64,000 nt of DNA, taken from NCBI RefSeq assembly GCF_002532045.1, contig NZ_NWTG01000004.1, positions 310,001 to 374,000 of the forward strand, given 5' to 3'. The notes beneath the pieces were generated by a model, which was not told where the DNA came from, made no database searches, and worked only from the letters and a program-made list of their open reading frames with translations. This document shows positions 8,878 to 17,150 of this stretch, piece after piece; the first letter of the stretch is position 1, and every line of letters starts with the position of its first letter. Both the position numbers and the translations under genes were made by a program. The stretch comes from Bradyrhizobium sp. C9. Lineage in GTDB: Bacteria; Pseudomonadota; Alphaproteobacteria; Rhizobiales; Xanthobacteraceae.

Positions 8878-8903
8878 TAAACAGAACGAAACCGTATTGT
8901 TTA
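8878..8903. promoter_or_regulatory. TetR-type operator candidate, copy 2
   Basis: The core AACGAAACCGTATTGTTT differs from copy 1 (6717-6742) at only 3 of 26 positions. It stands 55 bases after the tetR stop and about 210 bases upstream of the PepSY-protein gene. The rest of the 8824-9116 interval shows no gene. Confidence 0.55.
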
Positions 8904-9116
8904 GTTGCAAAGAGACGCTCAGCCCGGATCAGCCCCCCAAGGGTTCTGCGTCGCCTTGTAAACTTCGACCGTCACGACGGAGCTGCCGCCATTGCACCGT
9001 CTGAACGTTCGGCGGCCGACCTGTGACCAACAAAGGTCGGCCGCACCTTTCTCGACCCGCCTCCTCGCTCTGCGAACGCGGGTCATACGCGTGCACATGT
9101 CAATACAGGTTCGACG

Positions 9117-9734
9117 ATGAGGACAGGACGATTGCGCGCACTGAGGCATTGGGCATTGGGAACGCGGCTGCTGGCAACCGCTCTGCTGGCCTTTCCCTTC
9201 GCGTCGCCGGCCCATGCGATCACGAGCTCGGCTGCCGCAGCCCTCACCCCGCAGGACAGTGACAGCGCGCTCGATGTGCATGCGGTTCGCCGTGAGCTCG
9301 ACAGCTTCCAATCCGCCCAGATCTCGCTGCGCAAGGCGATGGCGATTGCCGAGGCGCTGCACTCGGGCTCGATCACCGCCGACATCAGCTTCGACGGCGC
9401 GTCGGATCCCGCAGTCTATCGGGTCAAGACCATGCAGCAGAACCGGATCTGGCAGCATGCGATCGACGCCTCGACGGGCCAAGTGGTCGGCGGCGAGCCG
9501 CCTTCGCCGCTGGCCTCCCTCGGCGCTGAAGACCGCGACAACCTCGTCGTGCTCAGGGCGCTCCGGCATCGCCTCGCCGATGCGGTGCGCGTCGCCGAGC
9601 ACACCACCTCGGGCAAGGCGATCAGCGGCGGCCTGATGCGCGAACGCGGCAAGCTCAATTTCGTCATCGTGGTGCTGACGGGCAGCGATCTGAAAGAGGT
9701 GATCCTCGAGCCGCCCGGCGCGCGCAGGCGCTGA
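9117..9734 (+). CDS. exported PepSY-domain protein
   Basis: 205 residues with a signal peptide (Arg-rich start, hydrophobic LLATALLAFPFA, SPAHA cleavage site near 34). Two PepSY-like repeats follow. The first is ISLRKAMAIAEAL then YRVKTMQQNRIWQHAIDAST and GQVVG at about residues 72-125. The second starts at LADAVRVAEHTTSGKAI and ends with FVIVVLTGSDLKEVILEP. PepSY domains occur as peptidase inhibitors or in periplasmic sensory proteins. The gene sits between the second TetR-type site and the asd attenuator. Confidence 0.7.
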   Translation: MRTGRLRALRHWALGTRLLATALLAFPFASPAHAITSSAAAALTPQDSDSALDVHAVRRELDSFQSAQISLRKAMAIAEALHSGSITADISFDGASDPAVYRVKTMQQNRIWQHAIDASTGQVVGGEPPSPLASLGAEDRDNLVVLRALRHRLADAVRVAEHTTSGKAISGGLMRERGKLNFVIVVLTGSDLKEVILEPPGARRR

Positions 9735-9788
9735 GGGCGTCGCAGGGCTTGCCTGGTTCTCCCTTGCCAAGTTTTCGCCTAAAAGCCG

Positions 9789-9817
9789 TTGACGGACGCC
9801 GATCTCTGCCGCATAAG
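9789..9817 (+). promoter_or_regulatory. sigma70-type promoter candidate for the asd leader
   Basis: TTGACG (9789-9794), 17-base spacer, CATAAG (9812-9817). The expected start point, 6-9 bases after the -10 box, falls at about 9823-9826, exactly at the leader peptide ATG. The leader would then be translated from a leaderless mRNA, which fits the absence of any ribosome-binding site upstream of the ATG. Confidence 0.55.
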
Positions 9818-9825
9818 TCCGCACC

Positions 9826-9897
9826 ATGATCACCGCGACCAAACGCACCACCAAAACCACCAAGCCCTCTGGGGCCTCGGGAGGCGTGCGCGCGTAG
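9826..9897 (+). CDS. Thr/Lys-rich attenuator leader peptide of asd
   Basis: A 23-codon ORF from ATG 9826 to TAG 9897. Thr stands at residues 3, 5, 8, 9, 11 and 12 and Lys at 6, 10 and 13, so 9 of the first 13 residues are amino acids whose synthesis passes through the downstream enzyme, aspartate-semialdehyde dehydrogenase. No Shine-Dalgarno sequence precedes the ATG. The stop codon lies 27 bases before a terminator hairpin whose 5' arm can pair instead with 9871-9881 inside this ORF. Codon content, position and alternative pairing together indicate ribosome-mediated attenuation. It was not in the usual gene-size range and is easily missed. Confidence 0.8.
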   Translation: MITATKRTTKTTKPSGASGGVRA

Positions 9898-9957
9898 TCG
9901 GTCGTACAGCATCATCTCTACCCGAAGCCCCGCCTGATGAAGGTCCGGGGCTTTTTT
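9871..9957 (+). promoter_or_regulatory. asd attenuator: antiterminator and intrinsic terminator
   Basis: Terminator stem AAGCCCCG (9925-9932) with CGGGGCTT (9946-9953), then a T run to 9957. The competing antiterminator pairs GGGGCCTCGGG (9871-9881) with CCCGAAGCCCC (9921-9931), 10 of 11 positions, consuming the terminator's 5' arm. A ribosome held on the Thr/Lys codons (9832-9864) would leave 9871-9881 free and favour read-through; a ribosome reaching the stop at 9895 would cover it and permit termination. Confidence 0.8.
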
Positions 9958-9995
9958 GTTGCGTGCGTCACGCTCAAACTCGAATGGAGGACAAA

Positions 9996-11021
9996 GTGAG
10001 TAACGATCCCGTCGTCGCGATTGTCGGCGTCACCGGCGCAGTCGGCGCCGAATTCATCGCCACCATGGACAAGCGCGGCTTCCGTGTCGGCAAGCTGAAG
10101 GCGCTGGCAAGCGCCCGCTCGGCCGGCAAGACCGTCAGCTTCCGCGGCAAGCCGGTCGTGATCGAGGAACTGACCGAGCGCGCCTTCGAGGGCGTCGACA
10201 TCGCGCTGTTCTCGGCCGGCAGCGGCATCTCGAAGAAGTTCGCACCGGTTGCCGTGAAGTCCGGCGCCGTCGTGGTCGACAATTCGTCGGCCTTCCGGAT
10301 GGATCCGAACGTGCCGCTGGTGATCCCCGAGATCAACGCCAACCGCATCCGCGACCACAAGGGCATCATCGCCAACCCGAACTGCGCCGCCATCACCGCG
10401 CTGGTGCCGCTGTGGCCGATCCACCGGAAGAACCGCATCAAGCGCGTGATCATCTCGACCTACCAGGCCGCGAGCGGTGCGGGAGCTGCCGCGATGGAGG
10501 AGCTCGTCGAATCCACCCGTGCCAATCTCAACGGACAGGTCTACACCCCGAAGGTGATGCCGCACCCCTACGCCTTCAACCTGTTCAACCACAACACGGC
10601 CATCGATCCGGAGACCGGCTACAACGACGAAGAGACCAAGGTCATCAAGGAGACCCACAAGATCTTCGAGGACGACAAGATCGCGGTCGGCGTCACCTGC
10701 GTGCGGGTGCCGGTGCTGCGCGCGCATTGCGAGGCGATCACCTTCGAATGCGAGAAGCCGATCACCGAGGACCAGGTGCGCGCGATCATGGCGCAGGCGC
10801 CGGGCGTCAAGATCGTCGACGATCGCGCCAAGAACTACTTCCCGATGCCGATCGACGCTTCCGGCCAGGACGATGTGCTGGTCGGCCGCATCCGCAAGGA
10901 TCTCAGCGATCCCTCCGGGCACTCGATCTCGATGTTCGTCGCGGCAGATCAGCTGCTCAAGGGCGCTGCGCTGAACGCGGTGCAGATCGCCGAGCTGTTG
11001 CCCGAGCGCGCGATGGCGTGA
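9996..11021 (+). CDS. asd: aspartate-semialdehyde dehydrogenase
   Basis: 341 residues from GTG 9996, preceded at 5 bases by GGAGG; an ATG four codons upstream overlaps that ribosome site and is unlikely. It reduces aspartyl phosphate to aspartate semialdehyde, the branch point to lysine/diaminopimelate, threonine, isoleucine and methionine. Visible are the NADPH-binding GVTGAVGAE, the catalytic Cys130 in NPNCAAI, and the RVPVLRAHCEAI segment with substrate-binding Arg/His. Length is normal. It is preceded by a Thr/Lys leader and terminator, so expression is likely attenuated by those charged tRNAs. Confidence 0.95.
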   Translation: MSNDPVVAIVGVTGAVGAEFIATMDKRGFRVGKLKALASARSAGKTVSFRGKPVVIEELTERAFEGVDIALFSAGSGISKKFAPVAVKSGAVVVDNSSAFRMDPNVPLVIPEINANRIRDHKGIIANPNCAAITALVPLWPIHRKNRIKRVIISTYQAASGAGAAAMEELVESTRANLNGQVYTPKVMPHPYAFNLFNHNTAIDPETGYNDEETKVIKETHKIFEDDKIAVGVTCVRVPVLRAHCEAITFECEKPITEDQVRAIMAQAPGVKIVDDRAKNYFPMPIDASGQDDVLVGRIRKDLSDPSGHSISMFVAADQLLKGAALNAVQIAELLPERAMA

Positions 11022-11037
11022 GGGGCTTGTCGGGTTC

Positions 11038-11071
11038 GTAGGGTGGGTTAGGCGAAGCCGTATAACCCACC
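11038..11071. repeat. extragenic palindrome between convergent genes
   Basis: GTGGGTTA (11043-11050) and TAACCCAC (11063-11070) around GGCGAAGCCGTA. This is a widespread Bradyrhizobium-type intergenic palindrome, here between the asd and queA 3' ends, where it may also help terminate transcription. Confidence 0.7.
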
Positions 11072-11078
11072 TGCGCCG

Positions 11079-12176
11079 CTACAAATCTGAGTCTCCGCGC
11101 GGCTCACGCGCCCGAAACAACAGGCACGCATCGCCGTATGAATAGAACCGGTAGCCGTCGCTGATCGCGTGCGCGTAGGCATTCTGCATCGTCTCGAGGC
11201 CGGAGAAGGCCGAGACCAGCATGAACAGCGTCGAGCGCGGCAGGTGGAAGTTCGTCAGCAGAATATCAACCGCACGGAAACGATAGCCCGGCGTGATGAA
11301 GATCGAGGTTTCCGCGGCAAACGGCTGGATGGTGCCGTCGGCATTGGCGGCACTCTCCAGCAGCCGCAGCGATGTGGTGCCGATCGCGACGATCCGGCCG
11401 CCCTTTGCGCGCGCAGCGTTCAAGGCAGCAGCGGTCTCGGCGGTGATGCAGCCCCATTCGGCATGCATCCTGTGCTCGGAGGTTTCGTCCACTTTGACCG
11501 GCAGGAAAGTCCCTGCCCCGACATGCAGCGTCAGGCGATGCAGCGCGACGCCGTGGCTCTTCAGCGTGGCTTCCAGCGCCGGCGTGAAATGCAGCCCCGC
11601 CGTCGGTGCTGCGACCGCGCCTTCATTGGCGGCGAACATGGTCTGGTAGTCGCTGGCGTCCTTCTCGTCGGGCGTGCGCTTGGAGGCGATGTAGGGCGGC
11701 AGTGGCGTGGCGCCGACATCGGCGATGGCCTGGTCGAGCACCGGACCATGGAATGAGAATGACAGCGTCACCTCGCCCTCCTGCCCCTTGGCCTCAACCT
11801 CTGCATCGAGATTGCCGAGCAGGCAGACCTTGCCCTCATTGCCGAAGCGGATGGTGTCGCCGGGACTGAGCTTCTTCGCCGGCTTCACCAGCGCCTGCCA
11901 GCGCGAGCCGTCTAGCCGCTTGATCAGGGTCGCCTCGATCTTCGGCTCGGTCTCGCGCCCGATCCGGCGGCCCTTGAGCTGAGCCGCGATCACCTTGGTG
12001 TCGTTGACCACGATCTGATCACCCGCCTCGAGCCAATGCGGTAGGTCGGCAATGGTGGCGTCGCGCAGCACGCCGTCCGGATGCACCACCAGCATCCGCG
12101 CGGAATCGCGCGGGCTCGCGGGGCGAAGCGCGATGCTCTCGGGCGGCAGTTCGAAATCGAAGAGATCGGTGCGCAT
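11079..12176 (-). CDS. queA: tRNA preQ1-34 S-adenosylmethionine ribosyltransferase-isomerase
   Basis: 365 residues from ATG 12176 ([19 protein letters not shown], the standard QueA opening). QueA transfers and isomerises the ribosyl part of SAM onto preQ1 in tRNA to give epoxyqueuosine, the step after Tgt. Conserved blocks are [40 protein letters not shown] and [19 protein letters not shown]. It ends a same-strand string starting at coaD (coaD, cyclophilin, TonB-like, ppiB, queA). tgt, commonly next to queA, lies 4.5 kb further on the same strand behind an opposite-strand block. Confidence 0.95.
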   Translation of the reverse strand: MRTDLFDFELPPESIALRPASPRDSARMLVVHPDGVLRDATIADLPHWLEAGDQIVVNDTKVIAAQLKGRRIGRETEPKIEATLIKRLDGSRWQALVKPAKKLSPGDTIRFGNEGKVCLLGNLDAEVEAKGQEGEVTLSFSFHGPVLDQAIADVGATPLPPYIASKRTPDEKDASDYQTMFAANEGAVAAPTAGLHFTPALEATLKSHGVALHRLTLHVGAGTFLPVKVDETSEHRMHAEWGCITAETAAALNAARAKGGRIVAIGTTSLRLLESAANADGTIQPFAAETSIFITPGYRFRAVDILLTNFHLPRSTLFMLVSAFSGLETMQNAYAHAISDGYRFYSYGDACLLFRAREPRGDSDL

Positions 12177-12189
12177 GGCATACCCGCCA

Positions 12190-12283
12190 CGTCGTTCCGG
12201 GGCGATGCGCAGCATCGAACCCGGAACCTCGAGATTGCGGCGCGAGATTCCGGGTTCACGCTCCGCGTGCCCCGGAATGACGC
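12190..12283. repeat. REP-type double palindrome between ppiB and queA
   Basis: Starts CGTCGTTCCGGGGCGATGCG, has AACCCGGAA in the middle, and returns with the near-complement ATTCCGGGTTCACGCTCCGC then GCCCCGGAATGACG. The whole element can fold into one long hairpin. It sits inside the coaD-queA string and could uncouple queA from upstream genes. Confidence 0.75.
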
Positions 12284-12291
12284 CGAGTGAC

Positions 12292-12756
12292 TTACGCCGC
12301 GTCGGCGGCCATGCGCGCCTTGACGATCTTGTCCGGATCCTTCACCGGCTCGCCGCGCTTGATCTTGTCGACGTTCTCCATGCCCTCGGTGACCTTGCCC
12401 CAGACCGTGTACTGGCCGTTGAGGAAGGAGGCGTCGTCGAAGCAAATGAAGAACTGGCTGTCGCCGGAATCCGGATTGGCGGCGCGGGCCATCGAGGCGG
12501 TGCCGCGGACATGCGGCTCCTTGTTGAACTCTGCCTTCAACTTCTTGCCGGAGCCGCCCATGCCAGTGCCCTGCGGGCAGCCGGTCTGCGCCATGAAGCC
12601 ATCGATCACGCGATGGAACACGATGCCGTCGTAGAAGCCTTCGCGCACCAGCTCCTTGATCCGCGCGACGTGACCGGGCGCAAGATCCGGGCGCATCTCG
12701 ATTGTGACCGGGCCCTGCGTGGTTTCGAGGATCAGAGTATTTTCGGTAGCAGCCAT
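12292..12756 (-). CDS. ppiB: cytoplasmic cyclophilin-type peptidyl-prolyl isomerase
   Basis: 154 residues, no signal peptide. The cyclophilin core is clear: [40 protein letters not shown] and [12 protein letters not shown]. The catalytic Arg of the FHRV motif and the FFI strand are present. It folds proteins by proline isomerisation in the cytoplasm. The start overlaps the 3' end of the upstream TonB-like gene by 25 bases, which suggests translational coupling. A second, exported cyclophilin lies two genes upstream in the same string. Confidence 0.92.
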   Translation of the reverse strand: MAATENTLILETTQGPVTIEMRPDLAPGHVARIKELVREGFYDGIVFHRVIDGFMAQTGCPQGTGMGGSGKKLKAEFNKEPHVRGTASMARAANPDSGDSQFFICFDDASFLNGQYTVWGKVTEGMENVDKIKRGEPVKDPDKIVKARMAADAA

Positions 12757-13172
12757 GCTCGCTTCTCCTGGCTTCGGGGTGGATATTTCTTGTTCCTGAA
12801 AGGGATCGCGAATGGACGGCCCGCAACCGCACCGCCCAGGCTCTCGGTAAATGGCATCGGCGTGCAGCGTTGCAACGCCTCCATCACCGCGACCCGGTAC
12901 GCGATCCGGTCGTTGTCGGTCGCTTCCTGCGATTCATAGCTGATCCTGGGATGCCCGAGGATCGCGCCCTCACGGTTGAAGCTGACGATCACGGTAATGT
13001 CGATCGGGCCGGCCTTGTCCGCCGGCGGCGGCCGCCAGCAACGATGGATCGCCAGAACAACGTCCCGGATCGTATTGAGTTGCTCCGGCTCCGCCGCCGC
13101 CGATCCGGTCAGCGCGAGCCACAGCATCAGCGGCGCGGCGAACCAGGCAAGTGGCTTGCTGCGCGCCGCCAT
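12732..13172 (-). CDS. exported TonB-C/TolA-like small protein
   Basis: 146 residues with an N-terminal signal (LAWFAAPLMLWLALTGSAAA). The mature part, from DITVIVSFNREGAILGHPRI to the end, follows the TonB/TolA C-terminal fold pattern: strand, Gly turn, then a helix YRVAVMEALQRCTP. Two Cys, in IHRCWRPP and LQRCTPMPF, could bond as in TolA domain III. It probably acts in the periplasm; the partner is unknown. It starts 6 bases after the stop of the exported cyclophilin gene and its end overlaps ppiB by 25 bases. Confidence 0.6.
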   Translation of the reverse strand: MAARSKPLAWFAAPLMLWLALTGSAAAEPEQLNTIRDVVLAIHRCWRPPPADKAGPIDITVIVSFNREGAILGHPRISYESQEATDNDRIAYRVAVMEALQRCTPMPFTESLGGAVAGRPFAIPFRNKKYPPRSQEKRAWLLPKIL

Positions 13173-13178
13173 CGCCGA

Positions 13179-13742
13179 TCACTTGATGTCGGATGCGACC
13201 TGCACCTTCACCATCTTGTCGGGATCGGTGACGGCGCCGCCGGGCGAGCCCGCGGGAGCCTTCTTCAGCTTGTCGACCACGTCCATGCCCGACACCACCT
13301 CGCCGACCACGGTGTACTGGCCATTGAGGCTCGATCCGTCGGCGAACATGATGAAGAACTGCGAATTGGCGCTGTCGACAGAGTCGCCGCGCCGGGCCAT
13401 GCCGACGATGCCGCGCTTGAACGGGACCTGCGAGAATTCCTGCTTCAGGTTCGGATATTTCGAGCCGCCGGTGCCGTTGAAGTTCTGGCCGTCGCCGGTC
13501 TGCGCCATGAAGCCATCCATCACGCGATGGAACGGCACGTTGTTGTAGAATCCCTCGCGCGCCAGCTGCTTGATCCGCTCGGCATGCTTGGGCGCGATGT
13601 CGGTGCGCAGCTTGATGACGATGCGGCCCTTGGTGGTGTCGATCACGATCGCATTGGCCTTGTCGAGATTGGCAGGCAGCGGCTGCGCGACCGCAGGCAC
13701 GACAAAGAGCAGCGCGGCAACGAATGCAAGAATGCGGATCAT
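13179..13742 (-). CDS. exported (periplasmic) cyclophilin-type peptidyl-prolyl isomerase
   Basis: 187 residues from ATG 13742, giving a signal peptide MIRILAFVAALLFVVPAVAQ. The cyclophilin domain has [40 protein letters not shown] and LNGQYTVVGEVVSGMDVVD. It is the periplasmic counterpart (PpiA-like) of the ppiB product two genes on. The gene lies 47 bases after coaD and 6 bases before the TonB-like gene, so it is part of the coaD-queA string. Confidence 0.9.
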   Translation of the reverse strand: MIRILAFVAALLFVVPAVAQPLPANLDKANAIVIDTTKGRIVIKLRTDIAPKHAERIKQLAREGFYNNVPFHRVMDGFMAQTGDGQNFNGTGGSKYPNLKQEFSQVPFKRGIVGMARRGDSVDSANSQFFIMFADGSSLNGQYTVVGEVVSGMDVVDKLKKAPAGSPGGAVTDPDKMVKVQVASDIK

Positions 13743-13789
13743 GGAAACTCCGGACCTCTGGGCGTTCTGGGTGTGGCAGGCCGCCGGCA

Positions 13790-14287
13790 TCAGCCGGCGA
13801 ACTTGGCCTTCAGGCTAGCGGCGACTGATGACGGCACGAATGCAGAGAAGTCGCCGCCCATCTGGGCGATTTGGCGCACCAGTGTGGCGGTGATCGGGCG
13901 GACCGCGACCGACGCCGGAACGAACACGGTATGCACCTCGGGCGCCATCGCCTCGTTCATGCCGGCGAGCTGCATCTCGTAGTCGAGGTCGGTGCCGTCG
14001 CGCAGGCCGCGAATCATGATGGTGGCGCCGAGCTTGCGCGCCGCCGTCACCGTCAGATTGTCATAGGTGGTGCAATCGAAGGCGCAGCCCGCCTGCTGGG
14101 CGATCGGGCCGCACACCTCGCGCAGCATGTCCAGCCGTTCCTCGGTCGTGAACAGCGGCTTTTTGCCGGCGTGGATGGCGACGGCGACGACCAGGCGGTC
14201 GCACAGGCCGACGGCCTGCCGGACCACGTCCAGATGGCCGTTGGTGACGGGATCGAAGGAGCCGGGATAGAGCGCGATACGGGACAT
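13790..14287 (-). CDS. coaD: phosphopantetheine adenylyltransferase
   Basis: 165 residues from ATG 14287, with AGGAGGG 5 bases upstream. CoaD adenylates 4'-phosphopantetheine to dephospho-CoA, the fourth step of CoA synthesis. The nucleotidyltransferase motif [13 protein letters not shown] carries His18; [30 protein letters not shown] (two pieces: [20 protein letters not shown]) and [15 protein letters not shown] complete the family pattern. It is the first gene of the string running to queA. Confidence 0.95.
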   Translation of the reverse strand: MSRIALYPGSFDPVTNGHLDVVRQAVGLCDRLVVAVAIHAGKKPLFTTEERLDMLREVCGPIAQQAGCAFDCTTYDNLTVTAARKLGATIMIRGLRDGTDLDYEMQLAGMNEAMAPEVHTVFVPASVAVRPITATLVRQIAQMGGDFSAFVPSSVAASLKAKFAG

Positions 14288-14554
14288 GGTCCCTCCTAAC
14301 CCGCCCGGCTCTCCCCGGCAAGCCGCCCGGGTTCCACCCGTCGAACGAAATAAATCGCACCTCGTCCAGTGAACGAGTTCTGGGATGCCAGCGTCTACGT
14401 GGGTGAATGTTTCGTCGGCCGCTGGCGGACGAAACAAAACCGGCCGGCGATGAAACCATTTTCCAGCCTGGCGAAGACGCCAGGAAACGCGCGGCCGGTA
14501 GACATTGGACAACGAAACGACGGGCCCGGGGGGCCCGATCATATGGGGACCGTC
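14288..14554. other. intergenic region between divergent coaD and a small secreted-protein gene
   Basis: About 267 bases. No gene was recognised. A GGGCCCGGGGGGCCC palindrome-like run lies at about 14522-14536, just ahead of the ATG at 14555. Promoters for both divergent genes should be here but no clear -35/-10 pair was identified. Confidence 0.4.
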
Positions 14555-14812
14555 ATGATCAAGGCACTTTCCGCTATCACCGTTGCCGCGTTCATTGCCG
14601 CCGCGCTCACCGTTCTGCCGGGCTTTGCACCGCAGGTCGCAGCCTCCACCCCGCAGCCGCTGGCCAAGAGCGATCGTCTCGATGTCCACCCGGTCGGCAA
14701 GGACTGCTCGCAGCAGGCCTGGCCGAATTTCGAGGCCTCCTGCCTGCGCAGCGCGGGTAACAAGACGGTGGTTCGCGAAGCCCGCCTCGTCACGGCCGAC
14801 CGCACCCCGTAG
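14555..14812 (+). CDS. small exported hypothetical protein
   Basis: 85 residues from ATG 14555; an in-frame ATG at 14543 would add four residues. It has a signal peptide ([20 protein letters not shown] ... QVAAS). The mature part has two Cys, in [16 protein letters not shown], likely a disulfide, and ends [13 protein letters not shown]. The pattern of a short exported protein with [18 protein letters not shown] (in pieces) is known in rhizobia as an uncharacterised family, but no function is assigned. It is divergent from coaD. Confidence 0.6.
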   Translation: MIKALSAITVAAFIAAALTVLPGFAPQVAASTPQPLAKSDRLDVHPVGKDCSQQAWPNFEASCLRSAGNKTVVREARLVTADRTP

Positions 14813-15121
14813 GTGATTTGAGGACACTCGGCGCTGGTCCAGGTTTGGCTCCAGGTGCAGACGACGAATCCGACAACTTGCATCGGCGGCGCTGCCAAAA
14901 ATTTCGAAAACAACCCCATGCAAAGTAGCCGCGCATCGCGGCAACTCGAAGCGATTGCCCTTCCCGCTCCGGCGCCGCCGGCCCGGAAACCCGCCGTCAG
15001 TTCGGTGTAAGCCCAGTCCGTCACACAAAACCCAATGGTAATTTGCGACGTCCCGTCGCAGACTATCGTCTAAGGCGCCCAACCGGATGACCCGGCGGGC
15101 GCAAGCCATCAGGGGATTGCC
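14813..15121. other. gap upstream of kup
   Basis: 309 bases without a convincing gene; frames here lack ribosome sites and family features. It includes the kup 5' region. An inverted-repeat-like stretch near 15082-15110 (GGCGCCCAACCGG... GGCGGGCGC) could fold in the kup leader, but no known riboswitch was recognised. Confidence 0.35.
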
Positions 15122-17038
15122 GTGACCAGTACGCCCGCCGTCGTTTCTTCCGGCCACCCTCCAACCAGCCCGATTCCGGTTGCCGTCACGCTCGGTGCCC
15201 TCGGCGTCGTCTATGGCGACATCGGCACCAGCCCCCTTTACGCCCTGAAGGAAGCCGCCAAGGCCGCCGCCCATGGCGGACCGCTGACGCAAAGTGCAGT
15301 GCTCGGAGTGGTCTCGCTGATCCTGTGGGCGCTGATCCTCATCATTTCAGTCAAATACGCCATGCTGATACTGCGTGCGGACAACCGCGGTGAAGGCGGC
15401 ATCGTCGCGCTGCTGGCGCTGCTCTCGGCACGCAACGCGGCGCCCGGCACCTGGCGCGCCCATCTGCTGGTCGTCGGCCTGATTGGCGCGGCCCTGCTCT
15501 ATGGCGACGGAGCGATCACGCCGGCCATTTCCGTGTTGTCGGCGATCGAAGGCTTGAAGGTCGACGCACCCTCGCTGACGCCGGCGGTGGTGCCGCTCAC
15601 GGTCGTGATCCTGATCGGCCTGTTCTTCATGCAGAAGCAGGGCACCGGCTTCATCGGCAAGATCTTCGGCCCGGTGATGCTGTTCTGGTTCGCCGTGCTC
15701 GCAGCGCTCGGCATCCACGGCATCGTCAAAGCACCCGGCGTGCTGGTCGCACTGAGCCCGTTCTATGCATTCGATTTCCTGATCCACCAGGATTTCCACG
15801 TTAGCTTTGCCATCCTCGGCGCCGCATTCCTCGCGGTCACCGGCGGTGAGGCGATGTACGCCGACATGGGGCATTTCGGCCGCTTCCCGATCCGGCTCGC
15901 CTGGTTCGCCATCTGCCTGCCCGCGCTGGTGCTGAACTATTTCGGCCAAGCCGGCGAATTGATCAACGACCCGAATTCGATCGACAACCCGTTCTTCCAG
16001 CTCGCGCCCGACTGGGCACACTACCCACTGGTCTTGCTCGCCACCCTCGCCACCGTGATTGCCTCGCAGGCCATCATCTCCGGCGTGTTCTCGCTGACCC
16101 AGCAATCGATCCAGCTCGGCTTCCTGCCGCGCATGCATATCCAACACACCACGAGCGACGCGATCGGGCAGATCTATGTGCCTCTGGTGAACTGGCTGCT
16201 CGCGGCCGGCACGCTCGGCGCAGTGCTGGCGTTCGGCACCTCCGACGCGCTCGCCGGCGCCTACGGCATCGCCGTGTCGCTGTTGATGGCGATCACCACA
16301 CTGCTCGCCGCGCTGGTTGCGATCCAGTGGGGCTATTCGCCGATCATCGTGATCGCGGTGAACGGCTTCTTCTTCATCATCGACGCGATCTTCTTTGCGG
16401 CGAACACCGAGAAACTCTTTGAAGGCGGCTGGTTCCCGCTGCTGCTTGCCGCGGCTGTGGCGTTCCTGATGATGACCTGGCGCGGCGGCGTCAAGCTGGT
16501 CGAAAAGGCGCGCGCCAAGCTGCGCCAGCCCGAAGAGGATCTGATCGAGACCGCGGTCAACAAGTGCAGCGCCCGCCTGCCCGGCACCGCCGTATTCCTG
16601 GCCTCGGCTCCCAACGGGGTACCGCTCGCGCTGACCCAGTTCGTCAAACACAATCACGTGCTGCATGAGCGGGTGCTGTTGGTCACCGTGCAGATCGAGG
16701 AGCGGCCGCGGATTCCCGACGAGGAACGCGTCGACGTGATCGAGATCAGCCCGGGGATTACCCGGATCATCCTGCACTACGGCTTCATGCAGTATCCGAC
16801 GATCTACGAGGGGCTGCAGCTCGCCTGCCGGCAGAGCAAGCTGCCCGGCATCGATCTCTCAGACGTGACCTACTACATCGGCCGTGAAACCATCATCCCG
16901 CGCGAGGACGTTCCGGGCATGTGGGTGTGGCGTGAATCGCTGTTCGCCTTCCTGCAGCGCAACGCCGAGCGCTCGGCAGCCTTCTTCGGCGTGCCGACCG
17001 GTCAGGTCGTGGAGTTCGGCACCGAGATCGAGATTTGA
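15122..17038 (+). CDS. kup: Kup-type potassium uptake protein
   Basis: 638 residues from GTG 15122. The KUP/HAK/KT family signature appears at the N-terminus: [20 protein letters not shown]. About twelve membrane segments follow to residue 460, with [15 protein letters not shown] and [20 protein letters not shown] as conserved blocks. A cytosolic C-terminal domain of about 170 residues ends TEIEI. Kup is a proton-coupled, low-rate K+ uptake system used especially at low pH or high osmolarity. Rhizobia often have several kup copies; this one is transcribed alone. Confidence 0.95.
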   Translation: MTSTPAVVSSGHPPTSPIPVAVTLGALGVVYGDIGTSPLYALKEAAKAAAHGGPLTQSAVLGVVSLILWALILIISVKYAMLILRADNRGEGGIVALLALLSARNAAPGTWRAHLLVVGLIGAALLYGDGAITPAISVLSAIEGLKVDAPSLTPAVVPLTVVILIGLFFMQKQGTGFIGKIFGPVMLFWFAVLAALGIHGIVKAPGVLVALSPFYAFDFLIHQDFHVSFAILGAAFLAVTGGEAMYADMGHFGRFPIRLAWFAICLPALVLNYFGQAGELINDPNSIDNPFFQLAPDWAHYPLVLLATLATVIASQAIISGVFSLTQQSIQLGFLPRMHIQHTTSDAIGQIYVPLVNWLLAAGTLGAVLAFGTSDALAGAYGIAVSLLMAITTLLAALVAIQWGYSPIIVIAVNGFFFIIDAIFFAANTEKLFEGGWFPLLLAAAVAFLMMTWRGGVKLVEKARAKLRQPEEDLIETAVNKCSARLPGTAVFLASAPNGVPLALTQFVKHNHVLHERVLLVTVQIEERPRIPDEERVDVIEISPGITRIILHYGFMQYPTIYEGLQLACRQSKLPGIDLSDVTYYIGRETIIPREDVPGMWVWRESLFAFLQRNAERSAAFFGVPTGQVVEFGTEIEI

Positions 17039-17051
17039 TCGAACGGCTCGC

Positions 17052-17140
17052 CTAGCCCGGATGAAGCGAAGCGCAATCCGGGACAACCTGCACCACATCG
17101 CCAACAAGCCCGGATTTCGTTCCGCTGTATCCGGGCCACG
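17052..17140. repeat. REP-type palindrome downstream of kup
   Basis: TAGCCCGGATGAAGCGAAGC ... ATCCGGG followed by GCCCGGATTTCGTTCCGC ... TATCCGGGCC. It is the same family as the elements at 30984-31074 and 63753-63832. It fills the gap between kup and the phosphotransferase gene. Confidence 0.75.
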
Positions 17141-17150
17141 ATAACCGACA

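Noticed and set aside
14288..15292. Upstream extension of coaD to 500 codons
   Set aside because: The CoaD family start and a strong ribosome site are at 14287; the extension covers an intergenic region and another gene.
15347..16777. 476-codon open frame antisense to kup
   Set aside because: Glu/Arg/Asp/His-rich shadow of a hydrophobic gene; no independent evidence.
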